From NCBI RefSeq assembly GCF_029227915.1, contig NC_079881.1, forward strand, positions 8,246,001-8,310,000: a stretch of 64,000 nt of DNA. Reading direction: 5' to 3'. This DNA comes from Hydractinia symbiolongicarpus (lineage: Eukaryota > Cnidaria > Hydrozoa > Anthoathecata > Hydractiniidae). The position numbers were made by a program, and so were the translations under genes. Below the pieces are notes generated by a model. That model saw only the letters and a list, made by a program, of their open reading frames with translations. It was not told the DNA's origin and did no database searches. Positions 39,101-49,500 of this stretch are shown one piece after another. The first letter of the stretch is position 1. Each line of letters opens with the position of its first letter.

Positions 39101-42100
39101 TTAAATATACATTAAATACATTGCGCGAGAATGTATTGCTGATTTAATTACTTAAAAAAATTCCAGCGCGTTTTATTTAAGAAACATACGAGAAGCATTG
39201 TTCACAACTATTAAATGCCGCTTTTCGTTTTTAAACATTTAAATGGTGATCTAAAAAAACATTTCTATCGCTGCTTTTCGATTTTAAAATTTGAAAATGT
39301 GATCTAAAAAAACATTTCTATCACCGCTGTTTGTTTTTAAACATTTAAAATGCGATTAAAAAAACATTTCTATCACCGCTATTCGTTTTTAAACTTTTAA
39401 AAAGCAATCTAAAAAACATATCTATCGCCACTTTTCGATTTTAAAGTTTTAAAATGCGATCTAAAAAAACATTTCTATCACCGCTGTTCGTTTTTAAACA
39501 TTTAAAATGGGATTAAAAAAACATTTCTATCACCGCTATTCGTTTTTAAACTTTTAAAATGCCTTTTAAAAAAACATTTCTATTGCCGCTTTTCGTTTTT
39601 AAACTTTTAAAAAGCGATCTAAAAAAACATTTCTATCGCCGCTTTTCGTTTATAAGCTTTTAAACTGCGATCTAAAAAATACGCTTAATTACTGCAATTA
39701 AAATTTTCAAAAGAGTTCGCCCAATATAGATTACTAGAATTGTTAGTAATTCTAGTAATCTATATCTACCGCAGACGCGAAACTCGCATGAATAGGTACA
39801 CAGAACAATAGCTTATATAATACAATATAGATTACTAGAATTGATCTTGCAACCTATTGTGATTAAACAATTGATCGCGTGGGGTCATTGTTTATCAGCG
39901 AGGCAATTATTTTCTTAAAAAAACAAAAGCTTTTGTTCTGTGTAACTATTCATGCGAGTTTCGCGTCTGCGGTAGATTACATTCAGACTGTACTGTACTA
40001 AGCCACCTGAAGAACTGCGCGGTTTCCATCCATCCATCAAGATAATAATTTTTTGGAAACCCAATCGCGTATTCAGGATTAAAATTTACACCCGGAAAGA
40101 TGACTGCAGGTGCAACTACAGCACCATTTGCGCATATGCATTGCAAACTCGTTATAGATGTTTTGCTACTGCTTGTAACTTGGAAATTCCGCCTAATTTG
40201 TTAGTCACAACAAACTTTCATTGAAGCCAGACTCATCACAGGTAAAGATTTGGCTGTCAGAGGATATTTTGTTTTCTTTCAGGAATTTTTCAAAGGTATC
40301 AATCCAAGTGTACACACTTTTCTGTTTGCACGCCATTGCCCGTGCCTGTTCCAGTTTTTCGGCCCGTCCAAGTTTGATGTAGGGATGTCGTCTAAGGAAA
40401 CCAAAAAACCACGTTTTTCCGGGACGATTTTCAACAAACTGGGAGATTTTAATTCTCGATTTATCGAGATACATTTTCACCGCCTCTTTAATTTGCGAAT
40501 GTGTTCTTCTGTATCAAGTCTGTCCTTATAACCTCCTGCCAAGTCTTTCTCGGTCTGCCTCTGGGCTTTGCCCCAGGAACTATCAAGTCTCTACACTTTC
40601 TTACCCAATTATCCTCCTCCATTCTTTCCAAGTGCCCCAGCCAGTTCAATCTTCTTATCTGGATAACATCTTTAATTCTACGGAGACTTAGCCTGCTTCT
40701 TAGCTCATCTGAACTCTTTCTGTCTCCCAGACTGGCGTTACACATCCACCTAACCATTCTCATATCATTCCTTTCTAAACGGTCAAGATCTTCTAACAAT
40801 TGTTACTATTTAATTATTATTATTATTATTATTTATTATTTAACTATAATTATATAACTATAATTATTATTTAACTATTGTTATAACTATTGATACTAAA
40901 TATAATACTTTATACGGCACCTGTGTGCCGTAAATAATTGTCATTGTATCGATTTTCAATGGTCTAAAAATATACTTACGGTTGAGTTTTAAAATAGGAA
41001 TTCGAAAAATACTCGCCGTGTACGGTGGCCGTATTAGGGCTCAAAAGTTTTTTTCGTGATCTTTTACTTTCGCTGCAATTGTGACTCATTCTGGTAAAGT
41101 CATAACATAACTGGATATGAGGTGGTTGAAGAATAGTATTAAGTATGACATCTGTTCTAAGTTTATTGAATCACTGCGTTTTAGCACCATTTTTAGGGTT
41201 TTTAACAATTTACGTAAGAAAATAATTTTGCCGTTTTAGATCGCCATCTTGAGCGGTGGACCTATAACGAAGTAATTTATTAGTTGGCAAAGGTGAAAAA
41301 GTAAAGGTTTTTAGTTTATCTTCAAAGTTAAAGGTTCTTGTTTATTATGGAAAACTTTTTATATGATATTAGTACAAAATTTGCAATATATTTTAACTTT
41401 TAAAGCTTTGGCCGTAAAAGGGCGATGGCCGTATATGGGCGAACCCACTCTAGGCCAAAATGTCTAAAAATGACTTAAAAATTATCATTTAGATGAATGT
41501 CTTCCACAATATCTCTGGAATATAGTTAAGGAAACATGTTTTTTATGGTCCACAGGTTAGGTTAAATATCTGGAATGAAAAATACTTAATTTTAATACTG
41601 TCTGAAATTGTCCAAAGTGTTATTTTTTGGGCCAAATGTGAAAGCTATGTGAAAAACAGCCTTTAGAGCCTGAATGTATGCTTAAAATTCGTTTATTAAC
41701 TGAATAAAAAACATTACTTTCGATTCTGAGGCCATTAAAGATGATGTAGATGTAATATTTAACTGTCCGAATTGTCCAAGGGGTCACTTTTGGTCCTAAG
41801 GGTTTTCGTGTCAAATATGTGACATCATACATTAAATAAAACGTCATCCAGAGTCGACGATTTCAACATTCTAGTTTATCATTCTAGTAGCAAATATCTC
41901 AAGTTGTGCATAAAAATTTTTTTATTATATACATTAAATATAAACAAAGCAATCATTTTGTGTTTCTTTATAAATTGTATATAATAGCACCCAATCTTGT
42001 GATAAAGCCAAGACTAGCTAGCTAGCTAGCCATAAACATCTTTGATTTCAACAATTACATCTTGATAAAGCTCACCAAAGTCTTAACTAAATATAAAAAA

Positions 42101-45100
42101 GAAGTATTAAGTTACTTAGCTACAGAACATGATGCAAAATGCAAAACAGTAGGACCGAAAAATGGCTACTCTTTACATAAAAATATAAAACAAATTAGAA
42201 AAGTTTAAAATTAGCAACGCTTAAAGTTTTACAACCTATAAAACAATTTCTCAAAATCAAGGGTGCTCTAATAGAAAAAAATAATATCAAAATCCCTGCA
42301 AAATAAAGTAGTTTACTGTTTTGTCCCTTACCTTGTGCTCTGTAAGTAGTTATCATTCTTGTACTTTGTGCTGGAGACCAGGGTTCGATTCCCCTTGGCA
42401 GCGATTCAATATGGGCAATGGAATATTACCATAGCCCTGGGTTAACCCAAGCCATGTGAGGGAGATTGGGTAGATGGCACACTGTGTAGGCCGTTGGATG
42501 TGGCAGGGAGTTGTCTGGCAGAGAGCTAATTGAGTTTGCATAGCTCAAAGAGAGCATTAAATACTCCAGGATTCCCCATCAAACCCATGGGCCCTCCTGG
42601 AAATAATAGACAAGGCATATCCCTCGATATTTGTAAGGCTAGCCATGTAAAATGTGCACATCTATCTATCTATCTCTGCCAAACTTTAGCTAGCTTCAAA
42701 ATTGCTAAGGCACTGTTGTCTCGCTTATTCCAGCATTTTCGAAAAATTCCGGTTTCGGACAAGAATTCCCGGGTCAAGCAATCAAGTCCAAAGTAAACAT
42801 CAGGCTGTCGTAATTTTTTAAGAAAAAAACATGCCTAACAAAACCTTAAATGCCACCGTTATGACTCTCTTAAAAGCCTAATACGTATTTAATTGAACAG
42901 AAAAGAGATCACACTACATCAAATTGCCGTGTACCACTTTGGCAACTTTTCCCCCTCTTTTTTAGCGCCTAAAGAAGACTCTAACTTAAAATTTAAGTAG
43001 TTTATAGTTTGCAAGACGAACAGTACACAGTACGGGCCGATAGAACAATGTTTCCAGGCCCCCTGGAAACATGGTATGTAGCGCGGCGTTGGCACAAGGT
43101 TGGAAGGATGGTATACTTTCGCCAAAAATTTTTTTTTTAATTTTGTGTGTTTTATTCGATGAAATAACTTAAAATCCATAACACACATGTATAACATATT
43201 TATATTTTTAAAAAGGAGAATACTTTTTATTTCAGTAAAATTAAAACAATACAAAAAAAGTTTCAATAACTTAAAAACTGATAAAAATTCAATATTTCAA
43301 AAAAAATTGTGAAAGCCATTTTAATTTTGTCCGAAGTTTGACCGTAGCGAAACAGCCGTGCTTTGCACGAAGGTATCAAAGAGGGTGCCGATAAGCCACG
43401 AACGCCCACATATATAAAGGCGAGTTTGGGCGACTTTTTAAATTAAATTGGCGGTTGTTGTCCGAAACCGCCCACACTTTCCCGAACTCACCCGGAACAT
43501 TCCAGAAATGCAATTCCTTGTAACATACCATGCGGACGATAGTTGGAAGAAGGCACTTGAAGATATAGGAGTTAATAAAGTTTATATATAAGTTATTTAT
43601 CAAGTAAATCTTAATATAAACTATAAAAAATAGTTTTTTTAAGAACTTTGCTACCACGTAACAAGTTTGTTTTAATTTTTATAGTTTTTTAAATCATTAG
43701 TGTCTTTTTTTCTTTTCTTTTTCGGGGAATTGTTTGGGCCTATGCGGGGTTTTTTGGGCAAATACTTTTTTCAAAATGTCGAACTTGCCGGAAAACGCTC
43801 GCACTTTTTACGTCATATGCGGCTTATCGGCACAAAGGTATCATTGCAACTTTATATGAATATATTTCAATCAGAAGTTAATAATATCGATAATAGTTTA
43901 AAGCCTCTAAAATGTTTCCATAGAAAGAGATGAAAAAGACCTTTCTTCAGCAAGCATTCGCATCTTTCTGCCTGCCACCCAGTTGTTAGAGCCGAAAAAG
44001 GGCTTACCGCCGAAAATGTAAACATCCAAAAAGGTCTAAAAACTTAATTCAAGAGCCATCATAAAACATGCAAAAATGATAAACTTTATTAATATTCTTT
44101 TTTCCCCTGTTATTATTTATTCCCCTCTGCTAAGTTTGGTCCAATCAGTTTCTAATAAAAGTAGTAGTAGTATTTATTTTCCATATATAGATAGTATATA
44201 CTAAGTAATAATTAAAATTTACAAATAGAGGGATACCTCCCAATAGTAAAACTAATCAAAGAGAGGCCACCAACATAGAAGATATATCAATAATTTAAGA
44301 ACTACAAAAACAAGTAAAAAATGCATGCTGAAAGAAAATAAACAAAGATTGATAGAAAAATTTGGACAATAAAAGTAAAGTTGTTTTATTAAGACAAATC
44401 GAGTAGATATTGATTATAAATCAAATTAGATATGGACCATCAAGGAAAATGTTGTCCTTTTTATCATGAATAAGTTTTGCAATACCATTCCTTCTTTGAA
44501 ATAAAGCCTCCCAATTTTAGAACATTTATTTTTCTACATAAATTTCCATAGATGCGAGTTAAAACTTAAACCTTACATCCCACCTGACAAAAAGTTGACT
44601 TCATAAGAAAGAGCTTTGAAAGTTGTTTGGAATCTTTTTTTTAAAAAAGAATTGTTATTGGTTCTCAAAATTTTTAAATTCATAAAGTTCCACTAATCAT
44701 GCATTACATCGTCTCCCAGATCTAAGTGAGAGGCGTTGTATATTTAATAGTTTTACCAAGATATATGATGATGTATATATATATATATATGTGGTTTCAG
44801 CCATTTTGGTTGATATTTGGAGCATGCTGAAATAAATGTTAATATTTAATCATTTATTTATTATTACTATTAATGGCAATGGCTTTTCAGCATTACGGAG
44901 ATGATGTTATAATTTTGAAGTCCAAAATCTTGAGAACCAATAAAGGTTTTTCCAAAAAATTAAAAGATTTCTACACAACTTTCAAAGCTCTTTCATATGC
45001 AATAAACTTGTTTTTAAGTAGTAGGTAAGTTTGAATTGTGCTCATAAATAACAGGGTGTGATTTTTAACATTTCTGTATAAAACTGCCTCATCCAATGAC

Positions 45101-46464
45101 CATGCCCCTATAGCTTTTGGGAAGTCCATTTTCAAACGAAAGTAATTATTGTTGGTTATTATTGTCCTCATGAAGTCCAACACATGTTCTGCCTTTTTAT
45201 GTTTTCATCAAATGGTTAAAACTCATATTCGGGTGACCGTTTTACACACGTGAACTATGAAAATAAAGCGATTCACTACTAATAACATTTGTGTTGGTTT
45301 TTTTTTCTCCCACTGACCTGCAGCATAAAATACAGACCTCAGGCTACTTTAATAACACCTTTATTTCATATGGGAAAACACGCAACAACAAAAAACATGT
45401 GAGAGAAAAATTACAAAGATGGACAACAGAAAATTATTGCGGTTGACACAAATAGGTAAAGCGCACTCACAGTCGATAGCAAATTCCAAACGAATAGTTA
45501 TATGTGTGAGTCGGAAGGTATCGGTTTGCACTCGGTAATAGTCTTAAGCTTCAACAAGGTTACCATCAAGTCAGTTAAAAATACCTCTTTTAGCAAACTT
45601 TTTAACATCTTTTTAAGTGCCATGCAGACCTGATTGCCAAAAGAACCTTCCATAGAAAATGCAAATGGTTCAAATTAAAGTTGCACACTAAATATTAAAA
45701 ATAAAATTATTTATTTTCTTCCCAAAAAAAACTATTGCTTGTCTCGCTCACTGGCAAAATCGGGTAAGGTGCAGGTGTCACCATTATAAAAAGAAAGTTT
45801 CATACTAAGACAAAAAGACTTCCGGTTGCATTAACTTCAACAACTGCAACAGTTATGTTCAATGTCTGTAGTGTGTTTATGTTTTCATACTTTCTGCAAA
45901 TTCCTTTTTCCTTATGTACAGATAATTTTTTTCGTTATATTTTCTAGTGAATTTGAGAACAGATCAAAGTTCACAGTGATTCGTGACCTATACACTGAAC
46001 ATTATGCTGAAGAAGTTCTGGAGGAGCAGCTTGAAGCAGCTTTAGAATCACAAGTTGAACATATTGTCATTGAGCCAGCTCAAGTGGGGGATGAAACTTC
46101 AAAATGGATACAAGTGGGCAACTTCCTTCACAAAGCTTCCGTTTTAAGTGGCTTGACGTGCCTAATCACTCCACTTGTCTGTCCTAAAAAATACGAACTT
46201 TATATTACCGTACCGTTGTCTAGTATTAACCTGTTATCCACAACACTGTACGATCTAAGTTGGCAATACGATCCGTGCTGTAAATACCAAGTTGAGAAAA
46301 ATACTAGAACATTGGAACGAATTCAGCTGCAAACCTTATCTGCTTCAAGGCCAGTTGTTTTGGTCAGAAAGGACGATTTGTACCGAAAACGTTTGCATAA
46401 TTTCTTCTCTGCTTGCGTCTTTTCTTACTTAGGTTGGAAATGTTATGAATTTTATTATAGCTAG
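33152..46464 (+). CDS. TMEM11: TMEM11 homologue, mitochondrial inner-membrane protein (2 exons)
   Basis: Exon 1 is 33152-33198 (MAAEVTVTDDDAFEE + AG); exon 2 is 45948-46464. The AG|T junction restores Ser, and the total is 564 nt, 187 residues (human TMEM11 192). TMEM11 (fly PMI) is a two-pass mitochondrial membrane protein associated with the MICOS/BNIP3 machinery that shapes cristae and mitochondria. Matching blocks: HIVIEPAQVGDETSKWIQVG, NFLHKASVLSGLTCLITPL, SWQYDPCCKYQVE, PVVLVRKDDLYRKRLHN. Two hydrophobic stretches (about residues 78-92 and 101-120) fit the two membrane spans. A good AATAAA lies at 46589-46594. Exon 2 is certain. Exon 1 is assigned because it is a textbook start exon, its phase fits and no competing exon was found; the 12.7 kb intron between them is full of transposons. 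Confidence 0.9.
33451..33831. mobile_element. foldback/TIR MITE, about 380 bp
   Basis: Left end AAAGGGATTTTTCCTTCAGC is the exact complement of the right end (33811-33831). Inside, AAACGTCCAATGGACGTTT and AAACGTCCATTGGACGTTT are near-perfect palindromes at both sides. The 103- and 62-residue frames here are not genes. Confidence 0.8.
33861..37270 (-). mobile_element. complete pogo/Tigger-type DNA transposon, 3410 bp
   Basis: Terminal inverted repeats start GTCAGATGAGGTAATCGTTA and continue CGCA on both ends, with TA on each side (33859-33860 and 37271-37272). Both subterminal regions carry repeated GCGTAATGATTA / TAATCATTACGC motifs (33874-34170, 36855-36905, 37230-37255). The single transposase gene on the minus strand is intact. 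The element lies in the TMEM11 intron, antisense to TMEM11. Confidence 0.92.
34618..36509 (-). CDS. pogo/Tigger-family DDE transposase, 4 exons, apparently intact
   Basis: Exons: 36509-36171, 36076-35876, 35785-35016, 34933-34618. All are GT..AG and in phase; 1626 nt give 541 residues. A basic N-terminus leads to a Pipsqueak/CENP-B-type HTH (about residues 29-68: WTEEQLQEALQEF..NASVRGIAKRHGIN). A second DNA-binding region follows (about 113-180, FKNGRPGLVWIKSFMKRNGL), then the DDE_1 domain. The three acidic residues are Asp197 (WNCDESSF), Asp303 (LLLVFDGHLTH) and Asp339 (VMQPLDVACFGPLK), giving DD35D spacing. GFRSTGIWPIDR is the usual family tail, and the C-terminus ends GFCWIPNGWKL.. then NKK. 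The start is taken at MKTKK, the first Met before the basic region; an in-frame ATG at 36587 would add 26 hydrophobic residues and is less likely. No stop or frameshift was found. Confidence 0.9.
37542..40494 (-). pseudogene. decayed pogo-type transposase gene ending in a PHD finger, split by a MITE
   Basis: Reading leftwards from 40494: EEHIRKLK, then a CENP-B-like region (SQFVENRPGKTWFFGFLRRH, 40430), FTCDESGFN (first Asp), then FPKNYYLDGWMETAQFFRWL to 40000. After the MITE at 38868-39995 it resumes NHFVKSIPPL, VDGHVSHIDY, LPPHTYHALQPTDRGFF (DD35D spacing kept), and FRATGIWPVNR at about 38540. The C-terminal part (38340-37542) is in shifting frames: a Lys-rich helix, an A8 run near 37785 that puts the last frame out of register, then a C4HC3 PHD finger (ICGECERLF, FQCDECLAWFHAVC, WNCKNC) ending at 37542. 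Several stops make it non-functional. The right end abuts a LINE fragment at 40495. Confidence 0.85.
38868..39995. mobile_element. TA-flanked MITE with internal 52-bp minisatellite, copy 2 (1128 bp)
   Basis: 27-bp identical TIRs start CAGTACAGTCTGAATGTAAT and continue CTACCGC, flanked by TA (38866-38867, 39996-39997). Removing the element and one TA rejoins the pogo frame as RWLSNHFVKS, which fixes the insertion point exactly. Inside, 39210-39680 holds about 9 units of a 52-53 bp repeat (CTATCGCCGCTTTTCGTTTT, TAAACTTTTAAAATGCGATC). Further inverted copies of the ends and a TATAGATTACTAGAATT inverted repeat lie near 39726-39845. Confidence 0.9.
40495..40798 (-). mobile_element. short LINE 3'-end element, copy 2
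   Basis: Minus strand LEDLDRLERNDMRMVRWMC through WLGHLERMEEDNWVRKCRDL and PRGRPRKTWQEVIRTDL, open throughout. It is almost identical to 23161-23450 but loses its last about 110 bp at the junction with the pogo pseudogene near 40495. Confidence 0.85.
40809..40935. repeat. AT microsatellite and a perfect 8-bp-stem hairpin
   Basis: (ATT)n/(TAACTAT)n tracts cover 40809-40890. At 40913-40932 TACGGCAC-CTGT-GTGCCGTA forms a perfect hairpin. It resembles a bacterial terminator only by shape; context gives no role. Confidence 0.7.
40936..42337. other. TMEM11 intron segment, nothing recognised
   Basis: AT-rich, non-coding on both strands. A GGCCGTAT(TA)..GGGC motif occurs at about 41027 and 41427, and a CTAGCTAGCTAGC run lies at about 42015. 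Confidence 0.4.
42338..42652 (+). mobile_element. tRNA-derived SINE, copy 2
   Basis: Plus-strand copy of the SINE at 1040-1333. The head has the B box GGTTCGATTCC (about 42382), then CCATAGCCCTGGGTTAACCC, GCACACTGTGT, GCCGTTGGATGT and CCTCCTGGAAATAATAG. It carries an additional tail to CCATGTAAAATG at 42652. Followed by (TCTA)n. Confidence 0.85.
43385..43833. mobile_element. possible TIR MITE, about 450 bp
   Basis: GTGCCGATAAGCC at the left is an exact complement of GGCTTATCGGCAC at the right. The interior is non-coding. Target duplication not clear (TATCA lies on both outer flanks at different spacing). Confidence 0.6.
44608..44997. repeat. inverted repeat, arms about 80 bp, spacer about 235 bp
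   Basis: Arm 1 contains AAGAGCTTTGAAAGTTGT and TTATTGGTTCTCAA. Arm 2 is the reverse complement with scattered mismatches (TTGAGAACCAATAA, ACAACTTTCAAAGCTCTT). Non-coding foldback in the TMEM11 intron. Confidence 0.75.
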
Positions 46465-46588
46465 CCCTTTAGTATTGTTTTTTAAATCAGAGTTGGTTAC
46501 AAGTGTTTTTTATGCATAAAGTAATCGTACTTGGAAACTTTAGTATGTAAATGATGTTACCAGTTTTATAATTTATAAATTTTTGAAA

Positions 46589-46594
46589 AATAAA
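46589..46594 (+). promoter_or_regulatory. TMEM11 polyadenylation signal AATAAA
   Basis: Canonical AATAAA 125 bp after the TMEM11 stop, followed by a GT-rich stretch. Confidence 0.75.
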
Positions 46595-46599
46595 ATGTT

Positions 46600-48038
46600 G
46601 TAACCTTGACATACCGTGTTTCTTTAAATGACGCGGTGTCTGGTTTTGCATATTTAAACTTCTATTTGGGACACTGATACCTTTTTTATTGAGTAATGAA
46701 AATAAAATTAATCGGTACTGTTTTTCTTATTATATTTTCGATTTGAGGTGAACTCCTAAAAAAAACAGAAGACAAACGTTCACAAGAGCATCATAAAAGA
46801 AAGAGTTGTACAAGGGAAAACTTGTTTAGAGCTAGCTACGTTCGTAGTATCCCACCCGAAATGCTGTTGCTACTACTTCTTGTAAAACCTTCACAAAATA
46901 GCAATGTCCAGAAAATAGATTTTATATGGGCCAAGATTTACCAGTCACGTTGATTTAAATCTTACCTAGCACAAGCAGCATTGTCCATGGCACCCCAAAA
47001 CTATTTTTTTTATCGGCATTCGCAAAAATTGATTATCGCCAATTTTAATTTTTTTCTGAATTCGCAAAGATAAATTCCGACAAAATGTTCCAAAATTGGC
47101 GATTTGGCTCTTTCGTCAAAATTAGTTCTCGCAAAAAATTGGCGATTTGGCTCTTTCGTCAAAATTAGTTCTCGTAAAAAAATTTTTTCCTAAAGGTAGC
47201 TGATTTTGAGTAATTTTTATTCTCGATGCATAATGAACAAGAAGCAAAGAGCTTGAAAAAACGTGTCTGATTACGACTGTTATGAAAACAAAATTGTAAG
47301 GGTATTGCGATGCTGTAAGGAAAATTTACCAAAATTCGAATTTTGAGAAATTTCTGACCTGGCTTGGAAAAAAATTCTAATTTCTTGCGTAAATACAAAA
47401 GATATACTTGACATCAATCACAATATCGTCTCCTATGGCTTTTCAAGATGAAACCTCGATGTTCATCTCAAATAACTGGGGTCGAGTATGACAAAATCAA
47501 AGTTTTTCATTACGCCAAATTTTGTCCAAACGAAGTATGTTTAATATTTGAATCAATTATGCATTAAGACTCAAACACAATAATTTAGCCCCAATGTGAT
47601 CTCGTTTAACATCCTTTTTTTTTTTGTTCTTTGTGAAAAATTTTGCCAAAAAACACAACTTTTATTAAATTTTGGACCAATTTTTGCCTTAAGATCACGA
47701 AAAAAAAAATTTAGACGTAACCATCATTTTAATTATTTTTTTAAGAATTTGTAAGTTGTTGAACGAATTTTAGATAGACAGATAGATAAGATATATTTCG
47801 CCGTTAAAAAGGAATACAAATAATCAGTTGCTAAAATTATAAATGCATTGTCCGGAGCAAGTAGAAGACGTGGACCGTCTTATTATCAAGCCTCGTGGTT
47901 GATCTATTTACAGCTTATAGTGTGTTAAAAACTTAAAAACATTGAATTAAACTAGAATAAACGATTAAAAAAATTGAGTTACCTCATTGTCAGTTTTGAG
48001 CATGACACTCTTTGATACCTTTTTACAATAGTGGTCCT
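46600..48038. repeat. spacer with a 40-bp tandem duplication
   Basis: GGCGATTTGGCTCTTTCGTC plus the following AAAATTAGTTCTCG occurs twice at about 47097-47175. Several TTCGCAAAA / GCGAA motifs around 47020-47170 suggest an old MITE. A (GATA)n stretch lies near 47776. No gene. Confidence 0.5.
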
Positions 48039-49500
48039 CTACTTTTTATGGAATAGCAACTCACTTTCAGAGTAGCTTTTTGGCATAACAAAGTTATCTT
48101 TTGAGTACCTCGTGTCATACTTATGTTGAATAAGGGAAAAAATGTGAGCAAATGCTAACGGGCACGAAGCAGATTTTATCTTAAACATAAAAACTAATAC
48201 TTGATGGATGTTAAGTTTGTAGATATTTAAAACTTCGAGTTTCTTAAATAAAGGGTCGGAGGGTGTGTATCTATTTGCACCAAACACTATGCGACAAGCA
48301 TGTTTCTGTTTATTATAAAATTTGTTTAATTTAGACTTTGGTTTGTGCTTGCTCAAACAATGTAAGAATACGTTATATAACTATGTACAAAGGAAAAATA
48401 AGTTTTTTAAAGAGGTAAAATTTAAAAAGGGTTTAGCTTTAAATATTAAACCGATATTTTTAGAAATTTTACTTTCAACAGTTGGATATGTTGTTTCCAT
48501 GTTAGATTTTCATCTAACGAAACACCTAAAAAATCATGGATGATTTCCTTTTAATAGTGTTTTTTAGAATTAATATATTGTTATTTAGAATTAAATTAGG
48601 TAACTTAAGAGGTATGTCGTCGGCTTTAGAAGCTTTGTGAAATAGAGTATATTTTGTTTTATCTACATTTAACGAAAGTTTTTTGCTTTTGAACCATTCG
48701 TCTAAACGCTTTGTATGTGAGTAAAAGATATCATTATCGTTTGCGAATAATATAAAATTTAAAAGTTTCGATGCTCAATGTATATCATTGAGGTATAGAA
48801 TAAATAGAAGTGGCCCAAGTATTAAAAGTATTAAAAGGGAATCAACCATAATTTTTTAGGTGTTTCGTTAGATGAAAATCTAACATGGAAACAACATATC
48901 CAACTGTTGACAGTTTTTTGTTCAGTTGTATTTGTTCCGTAACGTACGCATTGTTATTTGTCTGTTTGTCAGGTAATCTTTAAACCAACTGAGATTATTA
49001 TTTTTCATGCGTAGTGTTCGAGTTTTGTAATAGGGATTTAATGATCTACTGTGTCAAAGGCTTCAGAACGGTCAATAAACACTCCATCGGTCACATCGTT
49101 GACTAAATTAAGCAAAGCGTCATCTGTTCAGTGTTTCTTTTGAAATCCAAATTGTTTGTTGTAGAGCATTTTATTTTCAGTCAAATTTGCATAGAGCCTG
49201 TTAGCTATGCATAATTCGTTTTAGTAATTTAGAAAAACAGGAAAGTACAGATATGGGTCTGTAGTTCGTAACTTTGGCAATATCTCCAGTTTGAAAATAG
49301 GCGTCACTTGCGCAATTTTTAATTTATCGGGAAATTTACCAGCTCTAAATGAAAGATTAAAAATATAATGAAGAGGAAACATGATGAGGTCAAAAATGTT
49401 CTTTGTTACATTACCACTAATGCCATCAATACCTGCACTTTCATTATTTTGGAGAGAAGGCTATTAGTGATCCTTGTATGGTCAATTACGTAGCAAAAAA
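48039..49500 (-). mobile_element. non-LTR retrotransposon, decayed, with internal inverted duplication
   Basis: On the minus strand, conserved RT pieces appear in several frames: KLKIAQVTPIF and FGFQKKH (about 49300-49140), FIDRSEAFDTVDH (49070), LGPLLFILYLNDIH (48810), LSLNVDKTKYTLFH (48690), then the open C-terminal frame 48356-48039 (YNKQKHACRIVFGANRYTPS, LFKKLEVLNIYKL). The piece LGVSLDENLTWKQHIQLL exists both in place (minus strand, 48476-48539) and as an inverted copy at 48847-48909. Dead element. Confidence 0.8.

Noticed and set aside
40913-40932. Perfect hairpin resembling a bacterial terminator
   Set aside because: The DNA is eukaryotic, there is no gene ending there and no meaningful T tract.
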